Source of the DNA: Globodera rostochiensis
Taxonomy: Eukaryota > Nematoda > Chromadorea > Rhabditida > Heteroderidae
NCBI GenBank assembly: GCA_018350325.1
Contig: JAEVLN010000001.1
Coordinates: 4,121,254-4,185,253 of the forward strand
DNA: 64,000 nt
Reading direction: 5' to 3'
In this document: positions 1-11,632 of the stretch, in pieces
Numbering within the stretch: the first letter of the stretch is position 1
Layout: every line of letters starts with the position of its first letter
Notes under the pieces: generated by a model
Databases searched by the model: none
Seen by the model: the letters and a program-made list of their open reading frames with translations, nothing else
Told to the model about the DNA's origin: nothing
Translations under genes and position numbers: made by a program

Positions 1-2666
1 CCAATGTTTCCAATTTTTGTTTAGCGGGCCAAAACGCTTTAATTAAATTTATTGAGCAAAAACCAAAGCACTTATATCAGCGGTGGACGCAATTACGAAT
101 TGCTAATTACCTTTTTGGGGATCAAAACGGATTGTCGGCAATTTGCATTGTTACGATTGAAAGTTTAATTTTTCTAAATTTGGGAGGTTTTTCATCGATT
201 GTCTGTCCGTGGGCCGTTTTCAGCGGCTGCACCGTTCTGTGAATGTTTCTTTTTTGGCATTGCTCGGAACTTATTGCGAATGTTTTTTCCCTGGGGACCC
301 GTCATGCTTCCATCCCAGCCAACTAATCCGTCCATTCATCCATTTAATTCCTACGGATGTGATTATTATTCACACTGTTTAAATGCCGGAATATAAACAA
401 AGGAATGCCGAAAACAAATTGCCTGGGGGATGATGAAGCGATTGTCCGAGTGCGCGGCACTTTCCTCAATTCGTCACAGCGTTTGTTTTGAAGATTTTGC
501 AGCAGCTGAAGATCATTTTCCATTGGAAGAGTTACAAATCGATAGGGAAGGAAATTTCATCTTTTTTGCTGGTGGAATTGCTGCAATATTTAAAAAAGTT
601 TCTTGTACATAATCCTCAAATTAAAATGTGTGTTAAAGTTGAGTTGATTTGGGCTTTTGCTGAATGATAGCGGCGGCTTTTATGCCGGCTGGGCAAAATG
701 CATCTGCTGAGAGGGTAAAACCCGCACATTTCGCGTCCCCGGGGGAATGAGTGCCACACATTGCCCTCCCCCCCTCTTCCCCTTAGCCCAATGTTGGGGA
801 CAGCCGACTTTGGGGGACACCCTCAAAAACATTCGTCGATAATGTCACTGCTCATCTTTTGGCGATGAGAAAGGAGGGGGGGGGGGGGGGGGGAATGTGG
901 CCTCAAGCAACGCATTTGGGCGGCTTTTCCTTCCCTTTCGTTATTCCCTCAGGCTATTTTCTTCTCCGCTCATCAGCCCAAATTGGTTGCTGTGCCGGCT
1001 GAAAGGGTCCGCCGTCGGGTGGGGGGCTTTCGCTTCCACTCACTTTCATCACCCGCATTCTTTTCATTCACACAAAAAAACACGGATGGGCATAAAAATC
1101 CGCAAAAATTCCAAGAAAATAAAACTCTTTTCAGGCTATCAATTGATATATTCAATTTAATTTTAATCTTTATTTTCAATGATTTCTATTCATTATCTAA
1201 TAAATATTAACCGTATAATTAGAATTACGAGGACATTTAAAAGCAAAATGCGATTGACCACCAGCAACTTTTAAAGTTTTCCAAATTAATCCGCTCCTTT
1301 TGATCCAGGCCGCCGGTCGATATTTAATTTTGGACTAAATTCTGTCGGATTTTTGTGTTTTAGCGTAATTAAGGTGTTGTTGGAGAATGTGTCGCGCGTT
1401 TAGTGCCAGAGCTCGGCGAGCGCTCGTTTTTGGGGCAATGACGCAAAATGATCAGGACGAAGATGTTGAAATTCCATTTGTCAAACTTTCCAATGAATCT
1501 CAAAGTGTTGTTGTTTTGTGATGTGTCATCATCCATTAATATGTTACTAATTGTTTTGCTCTTCTAAAATAAAATCATGGACGGTCTCGTTGGCCGTTAC
1601 AAATGTAAAATATGTACCGTTCGGTTTAGTAATTGTTGAAAATGTCAGTAATTTAACCCCCCCCCCCTCCACGAAATAATAAACGGATAGTTTTCATGGC
1701 CACATTCTTTCCCCGGGTTCAGTTCAATGACTGTTCGAGCTTATGAGCCTTACCCTCCGCTGTCCTTGAGGACAAACCGTCGAAAGCACTCAAAAAGCCC
1801 TCCCCCCCCCTCCTCATCTGATTATACAGCAGCAATGCACACGTTCCGTCCGTCGTCCCCCCACCATTTTCCGTGCTTCTCGAACACTTGTCTTTTGGTC
1901 GCCCCCCTCCCCCCCTCTCCCCCCCCCCCCTCTCCCCCCCCCCTCCCATCCACCATCATTTTATCATTTATGCGATGTTCGGTTCCCCCCCCCTCAGCAC
2001 CCGCCCACCTAACAGTTTCATCACTTTCTTCATCCGTTCGCCCACCCCCCACCCACCCGCCCACTCACCGTTTCCTTCATCAATCACATCCGAGAACATT
2101 TCATTTTTATCATTCAAATTGTACCAGGTTGCCACCCCGCAAAACTCCGACAGTTCAAACCCCGAAAAATCCCGACTCCGACCGACCCTCATGTCCTTCA
2201 TCGTCGTCGATATGCAAAACCTCAAAAATATGCAAATTTTTCCGATAATTTACTGCCTGTTTTATTTGCATCATTATCTTTATTGGGCAGTCCATTAGAA
2301 TTTGTCTCGACCTTTTCAAATGTTTAAATGTAAATGCTTTTATGCCCGTAGAAGCAGACAATCGCCGGCTGTTCACTCATTCATTCATCCCACCAAAACA
2401 TCATTTTCATCGCGTAAATGCATCAATCGTTCACTTCCCATCCGTTCGTTCGTTCGTTCACAACAAAATATGGGGAAAAGGAAAAGCTTCAATGAATGGG
2501 GGGGGGGGGGTGAATGCAATGGATGAATCATAATCTCCGCTGGAACATTGAAAAAGTGTTAGTGATGACCAACCATTTCCTCCCTCAACCGTACAAATTA
2601 ATTTTGTTCAATATTTTAAAAAAATTGGAGTTTAACAGCCTTTTTAAGCGTCGTTTCTTCCGCGAA
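1..2666. other. Upstream intergenic stretch, no gene recognised
   Basis: I see no exon chain with a recognisable protein here. Short open frames occur but none has a family signature. The stretch holds an 18-G run at about 876-893, a second G run near 2500, and a C-rich block at about 1800-2080 whose pyrimidine runs keep several frames open on both strands. A missing 5' exon of the downstream CYRI gene could lie in it. Confidence 0.5.
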
Positions 2667-4204
2667 ATGCCCGAGGGAATCATCAAAAGTTGCGTTATGG
2701 CCAGCCGTCAGCCAAATAATGGCTATCATTACAATAGGCAACAGCGCTGTCTGAACGGACATTGCCTCCACCTGCCCGCTTTATCAATTGGCAGCAAAGT
2801 CGCGGATGCCACCGCCAAATTCTCTCCAAAACTTTCAATCCGATCAAAATCTCACCATTTTGAATACTTCCAACCGGAACTGGCCGAGTTGTTGAATGAG
2901 CTCAGAGAGTGCATTTTGGACGGAAACACTGTGGTCGAGGAGTTGGAGCGGTTCAAACAGAACGATGGGGACAATTTGCACAAGGAATTCCCTGTGAACT
3001 CTTCTGCTGCAGATGAAAGTGGGGATGACGGGGAGAGGAGGCACAAAATGGAACAGTTTTTGAAGCTGGTGAAGACGCAGTTCGAGCTGGGAAGACGCAT
3101 CGAGAAGGTATGGCATTAGCGGAGGGTGATCGATAGCAAAAAATGTTCTGATCACTTCCGGTCGGAAACGTCCGATGGTCGGTCATTCAAATGATTTCTA
3201 AATTACTTTAACCGTCCATTTTCTTAGCTGGTGCCTTGTTTGTTCGAAGAGCTTTGTTCTTCTTCCGTTCGTTTGGACGACGATGCCGATGAACATTTCC
3301 AAGTAGAGCAACTGATTTCTAAAAATTTTGCAAAAGTATTGGCAATTGTTGTTCGTTATGACACACTGAAATCGTCGACGCCCGCCCTGCAGAATGCGTT
3401 CAGTCTTTATAGGCAAGTTTTTTGGGTTTTTGGAATTACTTTTTATAAATCTTACTCAAACGACGGGGTAAATTATGATAATAAAATAAGTGTTTAAATT
3501 GAATTATAATTTTGAAGGCGAATGAGTGCGCTAGACAGCACCGTCGGGTTTCATCTTCTGCTCGCCCATCAGTCCGATCAGATTTCGCTGTTTCTTGCCC
3601 GTCCCACGCCGATGTTGTGTTCGCTGGTGAACGGAGCTGAACGATTCATCGGAAGGTGGCAGAAGTCAAATCGCGACTTGGCCATTTCCCATATGACCGG
3701 TGCGCTTCTCGTCATTTACAAAGTAAGTCAAAGTTGCCCATTATAAATGTTTATATCCGTCAGGTGCTTAAACATATGGTGGAGCGAATGAAGCCTTTGG
3801 CGGGTCACCAATCAGCTGCTCATCGGCACAGAAAAGTGCCCGAACACTTTCTACGCTCCATGGCCGGTATTCTGTTACTGTTCGACCATATTGACAGTCT
3901 CGGCGTTTTCTCGCCCCATTCTCCATTTGATATTGTCGACTTTGTGGAGATGGCCATTCAAAATTCGGGAGAGATGGAGGTGATCGGTGATCAATAAAAT
4001 ATTTGGATGGGGGGAGTTCCTGTACTCAAGAATAAATTCGTTTTTTTTCAAAAATCAAAAAATATTCTCAAAATGTTTAATGTTTCACACATTAAGGAAC
4101 GCCAATTACTGGCAACGCTTCGCTTCTTCTCCAAAAATTTTAATAGTCCAAATACGGCCGCGACTATGAGGTCAATGCTCGGCGCAGGAACAGTTCGAAA
4201 ATGA
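2667..4204 (+). CDS. CYRI/FAM49-type Rac1-binding protein
   Basis: This encodes a CYFIP-related Rac1 interactor (FAM49/CYRI family), a cytosolic protein that binds active Rac1 and restrains the SCAR/WAVE actin-nucleating complex. I join exons 2667-3107, 3228-3412, 3518-3722, 3764-3979 and 4097-4204; all phases agree and give about 384 residues, against about 324 in vertebrates. Family signatures recognised in order are LAELLNELRECI, FAKVLAIVVRYDTLK, PALQNAFSLYRR, FLARPTPMLCSLVNGAERFI, MAGILLLFDHIDSLGVFSP and the C-terminal LLATLRFFSKNFN...MRSMLG. The second intron uses a GC donor (GCAAGT at 3413). Vertebrate proteins start with a myristoylated MGN. Here the first in-frame Met of the reading block is followed by about 80 unrelated residues, so the true first exon may lie upstream and the N-terminus is uncertain. 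Confidence 0.85.
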
Positions 4205-5372
4205 TGTGATTCGCTTGCAATGAAGTGGACCCACCCACCGACCCCCCAAATGTGTGCAATAATCCTACTAATTATATAATTAAGTTGAATGTTGATTAAC
4301 GGTGATAGAAACACTGCCCCAAAAAAGTCTTGCATCAGACAACAGAAATTGTTCAACGATAAAATTACACATTGATAAGTTGATCGAATCGCATTGATGG
4401 GATTTTCTCCACATTATCTAAACAATGAAAATGACCCACCAAAAAATTCAAAGTTTTTTCGAATTGTGTAAAATATATTCTTAAAAATCCAAAAAAATTC
4501 ATGCAGGCATACTTTTGATTCTATCAAAAAAGATAAGTGCACTAAGTTGATCAAACACTTTCTTCATGGAGATCCGAAGACTCCATACTGCTCTAAATGG
4601 AGGGGGGGGGGGGGTCATTTTGGCAATCCCTGAGGGCATTATGCAAAAAAACTGTGCCTATCAGATAGCCCACAAAATTCTCTACAAAATTGCCCTTTGA
4701 CTCTAGGTTCTCCGACCAATCTCTGTATAATTTCATAAGGGTCGCCATTTCTCGTGCCGGTTTTGCGCGGTGAGTGTTGTTATTATTGAAATGCATTAAA
4801 TGGCAAATTTGCCAGAAGCATTATGTATTTACCAGTTAGTTGCACGGCTATCTTGACCTATAACACCTTTTTCCCCGCTTGACTTGAGGGGTGGGGAAGT
4901 TGATCAGACGCTTCTGAGCCGGGTTATAGCCCATCAAATTTGACATAATCATTGGGGGACTCTTTTGGTCAAATTTGTACCAATCTCAGCTCTCAATGAG
5001 ACAAATCGATATACCCTAGGACTGGCGTTAATGGTGTCGTCTTTCATTGGTTTTTTTTAATTTAATGAAAGTTTTATGAAATTCTGACTTTTCGGGGGTT
5101 ATCAAAGGTCACTGATTACTAATATGACATCAGATTCATCATATGACATCATCTATTACACGATTCCAACATCTATGATTTCTTGAAATAAAAAATAAAA
5201 ATTCAAGTCTAGAAAAAGGTGTGTGTTTCTAGGGGTATTCGGGGGCGTAGAATCCGAATCTGGCCTCCATTTCCGCCGATTTCGAACCACGGACTCGAAT
5301 TCAAACATTTTTAATTAAATTTTTTTAGAAATTAGTTTTGGCCTCAGTCATCGGATTAAGTAATCAGTGTCA
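4205..5372. repeat. Intergenic; copy of a dispersed repeat at about 4890-5310
   Basis: No gene seen. The block around 5214-5265, with an AAAAAGGTG stretch followed by GGGGGCGTAGAAT, recurs in inverted orientation at about 54375-54425 and in weaker form at about 58500-58560. This marks a dispersed, non-coding repeat family. A G run lies at about 4602-4613. Confidence 0.5.
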
Positions 5373-8300
5373 ATGGCCGAGGCTGACGAGGAACGGATGT
5401 TGCTGGAGGAAGCAGGAGAAATTGTGGATGATGATAAAATGGATGCCGAAATGGAAGAAGCACTGCTCGGAAGTGCCATGGGTGTTTGCAATGGCGCAGA
5501 AAAGGTACGGGATTTTTTTGTTTTGATTTTTTTTGTCATTTTTATTAAGAAGACTTCTTCGATGGGTCATCCGAACGGCGAAAAGGGCATTGGCAGAAAT
5601 GAGCAGGCGAATACGAAAAAGTCAATGTTTGGGGCCAATTCCGAACAACATTTGAATCAGTTTAAATTCAAGTAAAAGGGATTTTCTGCTAATATTCTAA
5701 TTTTTGAATGTCGTAAAAAATACTTTTTTTAATTGTTTTCTCTCTATAACAACAATTGTCAATCTTTTTTGTTTTCAGTATGTATGGTGCTCCATCTTCC
5801 GGAAGCATCAAATTTGGCGGTGGGATGGACCTTTCGTTGCTTTCCACCAATTCAAGCAAATCGGACACGAGCGTAAACGGTGGCGCATTGAGCAATCGTG
5901 CCGATGTTAAGTCGAAAGGTGAATGATAATTGTTTTATGTTTAAATTTGAAGTGTCCCTTTTTAGTCAAAAACCCGGAAAAGGTGGTCAAAAGGACGGTC
6001 AAACGCATTGTAAAGCGCAAAACTGCACAGAATTCACCGGTGGAAAAGCCTGCGACGGAGCCAAAGAAATTGATGGCGGAACGAATCGCAAATCGAATAA
6101 GGAAACGGCGGTCGCAAAGTGTGGACTCCGTCCTGCAAAGCAAATGGTTTCGAATATTTAAATCAATTTACCTATTATATTTATTTAAAAACTTAGGGAC
6201 ATTTCTTCGTCGATGTTGGACATCTCCGCCTCCGATCGCTCTTTTGACGCGCCGGTCCCATCGAAAATAACCCGACAATCCGAAGGAACTGGGCGAAGGG
6301 AGAGCAATTCGTCAAACTCAAAAAAATCGGAAACTTTGGCTAAATTTTCCTTTTTCTCTTCAACCGACCGAATGATGTCCGAGTGGGCGGAAAAGGATCG
6401 CAATGTTGTGGACAGCGGAAGTGAATATGATGAAGAAAAAGCGCCAAGTAGCGGCGTATCGGATGACACCGAGGAGGGCGGGTCGGTTGATGACCAGGTA
6501 ACGGGGGGGGGGGAGGTTGATGACCAGGTAACGGGGGGGGGGGGGGAGGTTGATGACCAGAACGGGGGGGGGGAGGTTGATGACCAGGTAACGGGGGGGG
6601 GGGAGGTTGATGACCAGGACGGGGGGGGGGAGGTTGATGACCAGGTAACGGGGGGGGGGTCGGTTGATGACCAGGTCGGGGGGGGGTCGGTTGATGACCA
6701 GGTAACGGGGGGGGGGGAGGTTGATGACCAGGTAGGGGGGGGGGAGGTTGATGACCAGATAACGGGGGGGGGGGGTCGGTTGATGACCAGGTCGGGGGGG
6801 GGGGGTCGGTTGATGACCAGGTAACGGGGGGGGGGTCGGTTGATGACCAGAACGGGGGGGGGGGAGGTTGATCAGGTAACGGGGGGGGGTCGGTTGATGA
6901 CCAGGTAACGGGGGGGGGGGTCGGTTGATGACCAGGTAACGGGGGGGGGGGGTCGGTTGATGACCAGGTAACGGGGGGGGGGGGGGAGGTGAAATTGAAT
7001 ATGCAAATTCCAATTTTAAAAAAATTGGCAGAGTGACGATGGATTGGGCGCTGAGGGTGAGAACGAAGTCCGTTTCCTTGGCTTAATAAGCCAAAAGGTA
7101 ACGGCCAAGTCGAAGCTGTATGCGGACGAAAGGGACAACAACAAAAGACTATCACTGACGAGCACGACGACTTCGCCATCAACGGTTAGCACTAAAAGAC
7201 TAGAATTTGGCCAGCTTAATTATCGTCTATTTTATATTAAAACCCCCTTAAAAACAGGTATAAAAATGCCTAATTGTAAGTTAGAAAATTACTGATTAAC
7301 TTTTTTTAGTTTCGTGAAAGAGCATCTCAACACAATGAATTTTCAGCAAAGAGTTCGTTTGCTTGGTTAACATAGGAAATCATTAATTTTTTTGCTTTCT
7401 AGCGACTCTGTTTGTTTGTCCCGTGCCGTCAAATTTGGATGAGAATGGACTCAAGCGTTACTTTTTGCGTTTTGGCCAAATTCGGTCCGTTTTTTTGTTA
7501 AGATGAGTTTTAAAGCATCCGATCATTCGTTCAGTTGCGTCATTGTGGCGCGTAATCCGGTCTCCGGAGAGCACCGGGGTTTTGGGTTTGTAAGTTTTTG
7601 CAGTGAACGGGCGGCTGTAGCCGCCTATGCCGAAAAGGGGCAGATTTGGGTGAGTTTTCTGATAAAATTCCCAAAAAATGTCAAAAATTAAGCCTCGTGG
7701 TGGCGTGAAGCCTTTCAACTTGACGTGGTATCGTCCGAAACAACAATACTCCCTGCCGGCGCCGAAAACAAAAATTATCGTCTCCCATCTCAGCGATAAT
7801 TGCACTGAGTCTGCTCTTATGACACATTTCGGTCGCTATGGTTCCATTGATTGTGTGCAAATTGGACGCACTGCGAGTGACGGCAGAATGGCGCTCATTC
7901 AATTCGCCAATTGGCGGAACGCCTCTCTCGCGGTCGCCGTCAACTCGAAGCATTGCAAATGGGCGGCAACCCGTGGGGAGGTGATTATTTAGGCAACCCG
8001 GGGGGGAGGTGATTATTTAGGCAACCCGGGGGGGGGGAGTTAGGCAACCCGGGGGGGGGGGTGATTATTATTTAGGCAACCCGGGGGGGAGGTGATTATT
8101 TAGGCCCCGGGGGGGAGGTGATTATTTAGGCAACCCGGGGGGGGGGAGTTAGGCAACCCGGGGGGGGTGATTATTTAGGCAACCCGGGGGGAGGTGATTA
8201 TTTAGGCAACCCGGGGGGGGGGTTAGGCAACCCGGGGGGGGGGGGGTGATTATTTAGGCAACCCGGGGGGGAGGTGATTTTAGGCAACCCGGGGGGGGGG

Positions 8301-10403
8301 GGAGTTAGGCAACCCGGGGGGGGGGGTGATTATTTAGAACCCGGGGGGGAGGTGATTATTTAGGCAACCCGGGGGGGAGGTGATTATTTAGGCAACGGGG
8401 GGGAGGTGATTATTTAGGCAACCCGGGGGGGAGGTGATTATTTAGGCAACCCGGGGGGGGAGTTAGGCAACCCGGGGGGGGGGGGGTGATTATTTAGGCA
8501 ACCCGGGGGGATGATTATTTAGGCAACCCGGGGGGGGGGAGTTAGGCAACCCGGGGGGGGGGGGGGGGGGATTATTTAGGCAACCCGGGGGGGAGGTGAT
8601 TATTTAGGCAACCCGGGGGGGGGGAGTGGCAACCCGGGGGGGGGGGTGATTATTTAGGCAACCCGGGGGGGGGGTGATTATTTAGAACCCGGGGGGGGGG
8701 TGATTATTTAGGCAACCCGGGGGGGGGGAGTTAGGCAACCCGGGGGGGTGATTATTTAGGCAACCCGGGGGGGGGGGAGTTAGGCAACCCGGGGGGGGGG
8801 GATTATTTAGGCAACCCGGGGGGGGGGGGGTGATTATTTAGGCAACCCGGGGGGGAGGTTTATTTAGGCAACCCGGGGGGGGAGTTAGGCAACCCGGGGG
8901 GGGTGATTATTTAGGCACCGGGGGGGAGGTGATTATTTAGGCAACCCGGGGGGGGAGTTAGGCAACCCGGGGGGGGGTGATTATTTAGGCAACCCGGGGG
9001 GGGGAGTTAGGCAACCCGGGGGGGGGGGTGATTTTAGGCAACCCGGGGGGGGGGAGTTAGGCAACCCGGGGGGGGGGGGTGATTATTTAGGACCCGGGGG
9101 GGGAGTTAGGCAACCCGGGGGGGGGGGTGATTATTTAGGCAACCCGGGGGAGGTGATTATTTAAACCCGGGGGGGGGGGGGGTGATTATTTAGGCAACCC
9201 GGGGGGAGGTGATTATTTAGCTTTTGCGGGGCGGCATTTAAAATGAACCGTTTCAGTCTCCTGCGAAAAATGGATCACCGAGCAAAAAGCTGGACAATAT
9301 TTTCGACATGTCCAAAAGGTACAGCAATTGATCTTCGAAAAGAATGGATGAAATTTACAGCGATTACCGCAGTTCGACAGCGGCTGATCAATCGTTTTTC
9401 TCCCCTTCCACTCGCAGATCGATGGGTGACCGACCGAATGTCCGGAAGCAGTTCTTTCCCGACAACTTCCAACCGGTGAGAAACTTTCATTTGAATTGAA
9501 ACGATGGAAATTGTAAAAAAGGCACTTGTTTAAGGAGCGTCGTTCCCGTTCTGTGGGCCGTTCCGTTTCAAATGTCAATGTGTCTCCCTATTATACGCCA
9601 GCCAAAAAGAATTTGATTGGGCACGACGGTTGGTTTTAATGTTTCAATTTTTAGACTAATTTAATACATTTGGCTAGTTGAACCTTTGACTGCTCGACTT
9701 AAAGACAAACGGCAGAACTCGCCAGGAGGGAATCGGAGTTTCAACCGCGACAACTCTTTGTGAGTGATAATGATTCTTTTTTCGATGTTTTTGTCTATTT
9801 TTTGCTTTTAAGCGTTGCCGCAAAACGGCGTTTTCTTTACTCTTCGTCGGACGATGACTTTGAGAAAATAGCCGTCCATCAGCCGCGAGTTGGCCGAATT
9901 CCCGAAAAGGCAAAGACGGCACAAATGCGCAGAAGCCATTCGGAGAAGCCAAAAAGGGGGCGGAATTGCACCGGAGAGGGTGAGCCATGAGTTATGGAAC
10001 AAAGGAAAAGCCTCAGAAACGGCCCACTCAATCCCTTGCCCGAGTTTTACGATCGTTTAGTTACTGCAAATAGCTAATAACTCTAAACATTCGAATGTAC
10101 AAATTAATTTAGTTTGGTTGTTTTTGTATTAATTTGTCCTCCAGAGTTCAATCAATTCCAAGGACCGTTTTTGCCGCCTCCGTCCCCCTCTCTACCGTCT
10201 TCGTCTTCCTCTTATTTGGGTTTGGAATCGTCGTCCGCCTCCGCAACGGAAGAAAATCGTCAAAAAGAAGCGACTTTGTCATTCCGCAATAAACAGGGCA
10301 TGTTTTGCATAAATTTGACACGACGGATTCCTTTTTTTCAGCACTTTTCAGTGAATTTCTTGAATTTTTGGAGTGGAAAGAAAATTCTAAGAAAGTCGCC
10401 TAA
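5373..10403 (+). CDS. Two-RRM RNA-binding protein with low-complexity tails
   Basis: Exons 5373-5504, 5550-5671, 5779-5918, 5966-6146, 6197-6497, 7032-7257, 7403-7484, 7535-7649, 7693-7980, 9257-9318, 9343-9475, 9535-9628, 9678-9759, 9813-9979, 10145-10297 and 10342-10403 join in phase to about 779 residues. RRM1 (exons 7-8) shows RNP2 LFVCPVP and RNP1 HRGFGFVSF; RRM2 (exon 9) shows RNP2 IIVSHLS and a weaker RNP1 GRMALIQF. The N-terminus is acidic, then basic (KRTVKRIVKRKT), and the tail is Ser/Arg- and Ser/Pro-rich. This suggests nuclear RNA binding, but I do not recognise the orthologue. Oddities are two introns filled by minisatellites seeded by their own 5' splice junctions, a GC donor at 10298, and a putative 24-nt intron (9319-9342) that would otherwise leave an in-frame TGA. 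The join at 7257 is less certain than the rest. Confidence 0.75.
6486..6990 (+). repeat. Intronic G-rich minisatellite 1 (GTTGATGACCAG-GTAAC-polyG)
   Basis: About 17 units of roughly 22-33 bp fill the intron after exon 5 of the RRM gene. Each unit is GGTTGATGACCAG, usually GTAAC, then a run of 7-14 G, ending GAG or GTC. The unit copies the end of the upstream exon (coding VDDQ, TGACCAG at 6491-6497) plus the intron start GTAACG. Most units therefore carry a CAG|GTAACG donor-like site. Several units are multiples of three and stay open, so a downstream donor choice would add GGG-EVDDQ-type repeats to the protein. Confidence 0.9.
7966..9225 (+). repeat. Intronic G-rich minisatellite 2 (GGCAACCC-polyG-GGTGATTATTTA)
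   Basis: About 50 units fill the intron after the RRM2 exon. The long unit is GGCAACCC, a G run, AGGTGATTATTTA; a shorter unit ends GAGTTA. The long unit reproduces the exon end GGCAACCCGTGGGGAG (to 7980) and the first intron bases GTGATTATTTAG. Each long copy thus offers a GAG|GTGATT donor-like site and an ATTTAG acceptor-like site. The real acceptor appears to be the TTTCAG ending at 9256. Confidence 0.9.
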
Positions 10404-11632
10404 TGGAGAGAAAGCAGCAACGAATGGGAGCGGTGCGTTTTTGCGGATTTTATCGAATGGATTAATTCAAAATGTTTTTGTTTCTAACCTAATTTTTGAT
10501 CGTCTACTAAAATTCAATTTCAATTAGTGTTTGGAATTTGGAATCGGCGGGTTTTTCCTCATCTCTCCTACTCTTAAAATTATTTTTCTGGTTTCCCCAC
10601 ATTTTGCCATCATTTTTGCCGCTGACATTTCAGCTTCTTTTGATCATCACTTCTCTTTGTTTTTTTTTGTTGGTTTTATTGCGTGTCATTACATTTTGTT
10701 ATTTTTGAGTTGATTAATTTACGGAGTTTTATATTTTCATGGGTTTGATAAACATTACAAAAATTGTTATTTGCTTGGTATAGCCTATGAATTAAATTTT
10801 TTTGCCTATTTTTCTTCCCTCATAATATTAATATATAAATATGTGAAACCCCCAAATTATGTGATACATAAAAATTACCAAAACTCATTTAATTTATGCG
10901 TAAGAGTTGCGCTAAAAGTTACAGGAATTTTATTTGAATTATCGCTTATTTTTGCAATAAACTTTTGTCAAAATTGGTTCAGCATAACTCAAACATTTGG
11001 TTTCATAACCTCATTTATCTTGCTCTGAAATTTGGTAGCATAATTTGTAAGCTCTAAAAATAACCACCGGAGTCCGGGACTTTTGGGAAAAACCGGGACC
11101 GGGACTTCCCGGGACTATGATTTTCAACCGGGACTTTTCAAGGGAGAATTTTTTTTTTGTAATTTTCAATTTGAAAACAAAATTTTTTTTTGTTATTCAA
11201 AAATATCTTCCTCATTTGTCTTTAACTTTAATTTTATCATATCATTTTTTTGAGATTCTGCTTGCGACTGATTCTTTTATTGATGGCTCGGTTATTTACA
11301 GTTTCACAATGGATGACATTCATATGGTAAAGTAATAATGAAATTTCGGGAGGGGGGCGGGGAATATTTTATTTGACTTTTAATGAAATATGTCCTTGAA
11401 TTCCGGTACTTGTACTTGGCAGTGAATTCCTCCCCGGCTGGGCTCTCCCTGGTAGGCTTTCGAATCCCGATTTGAACACATTGACCGATGTGTGAGGCAA
11501 AATGGTCATGAAATGTTAGCATCAATTAGTCCTGACGGTCGGTTTGTTATGTTCGGCTCGTCGTCGTTACCCTCTCTCTTCCAGCATGAACTGCAAATTG
11601 TCTCCAATCGCAGTAAAAATAATGCAAAGGAA
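10404..11632. other. AT-rich intergenic with a short palindromic GGGAC block
   Basis: No gene seen between the 3' ends of the RRM gene and the bZIP gene, which converge here. At about 11063-11137 there is a dense set of CCGGGAC/GTCCCGG words in both orientations, able to fold on itself. It could be a remnant of a palindromic mobile element, but no flanking terminal repeats were found. Confidence 0.4.

Noticed and set aside
6340..7182. Minus-strand ORFs of 217 and 280 codons with GHQPTPPP repeats
   Set aside because: They are the reverse of intronic minisatellite 1 in the RRM gene.
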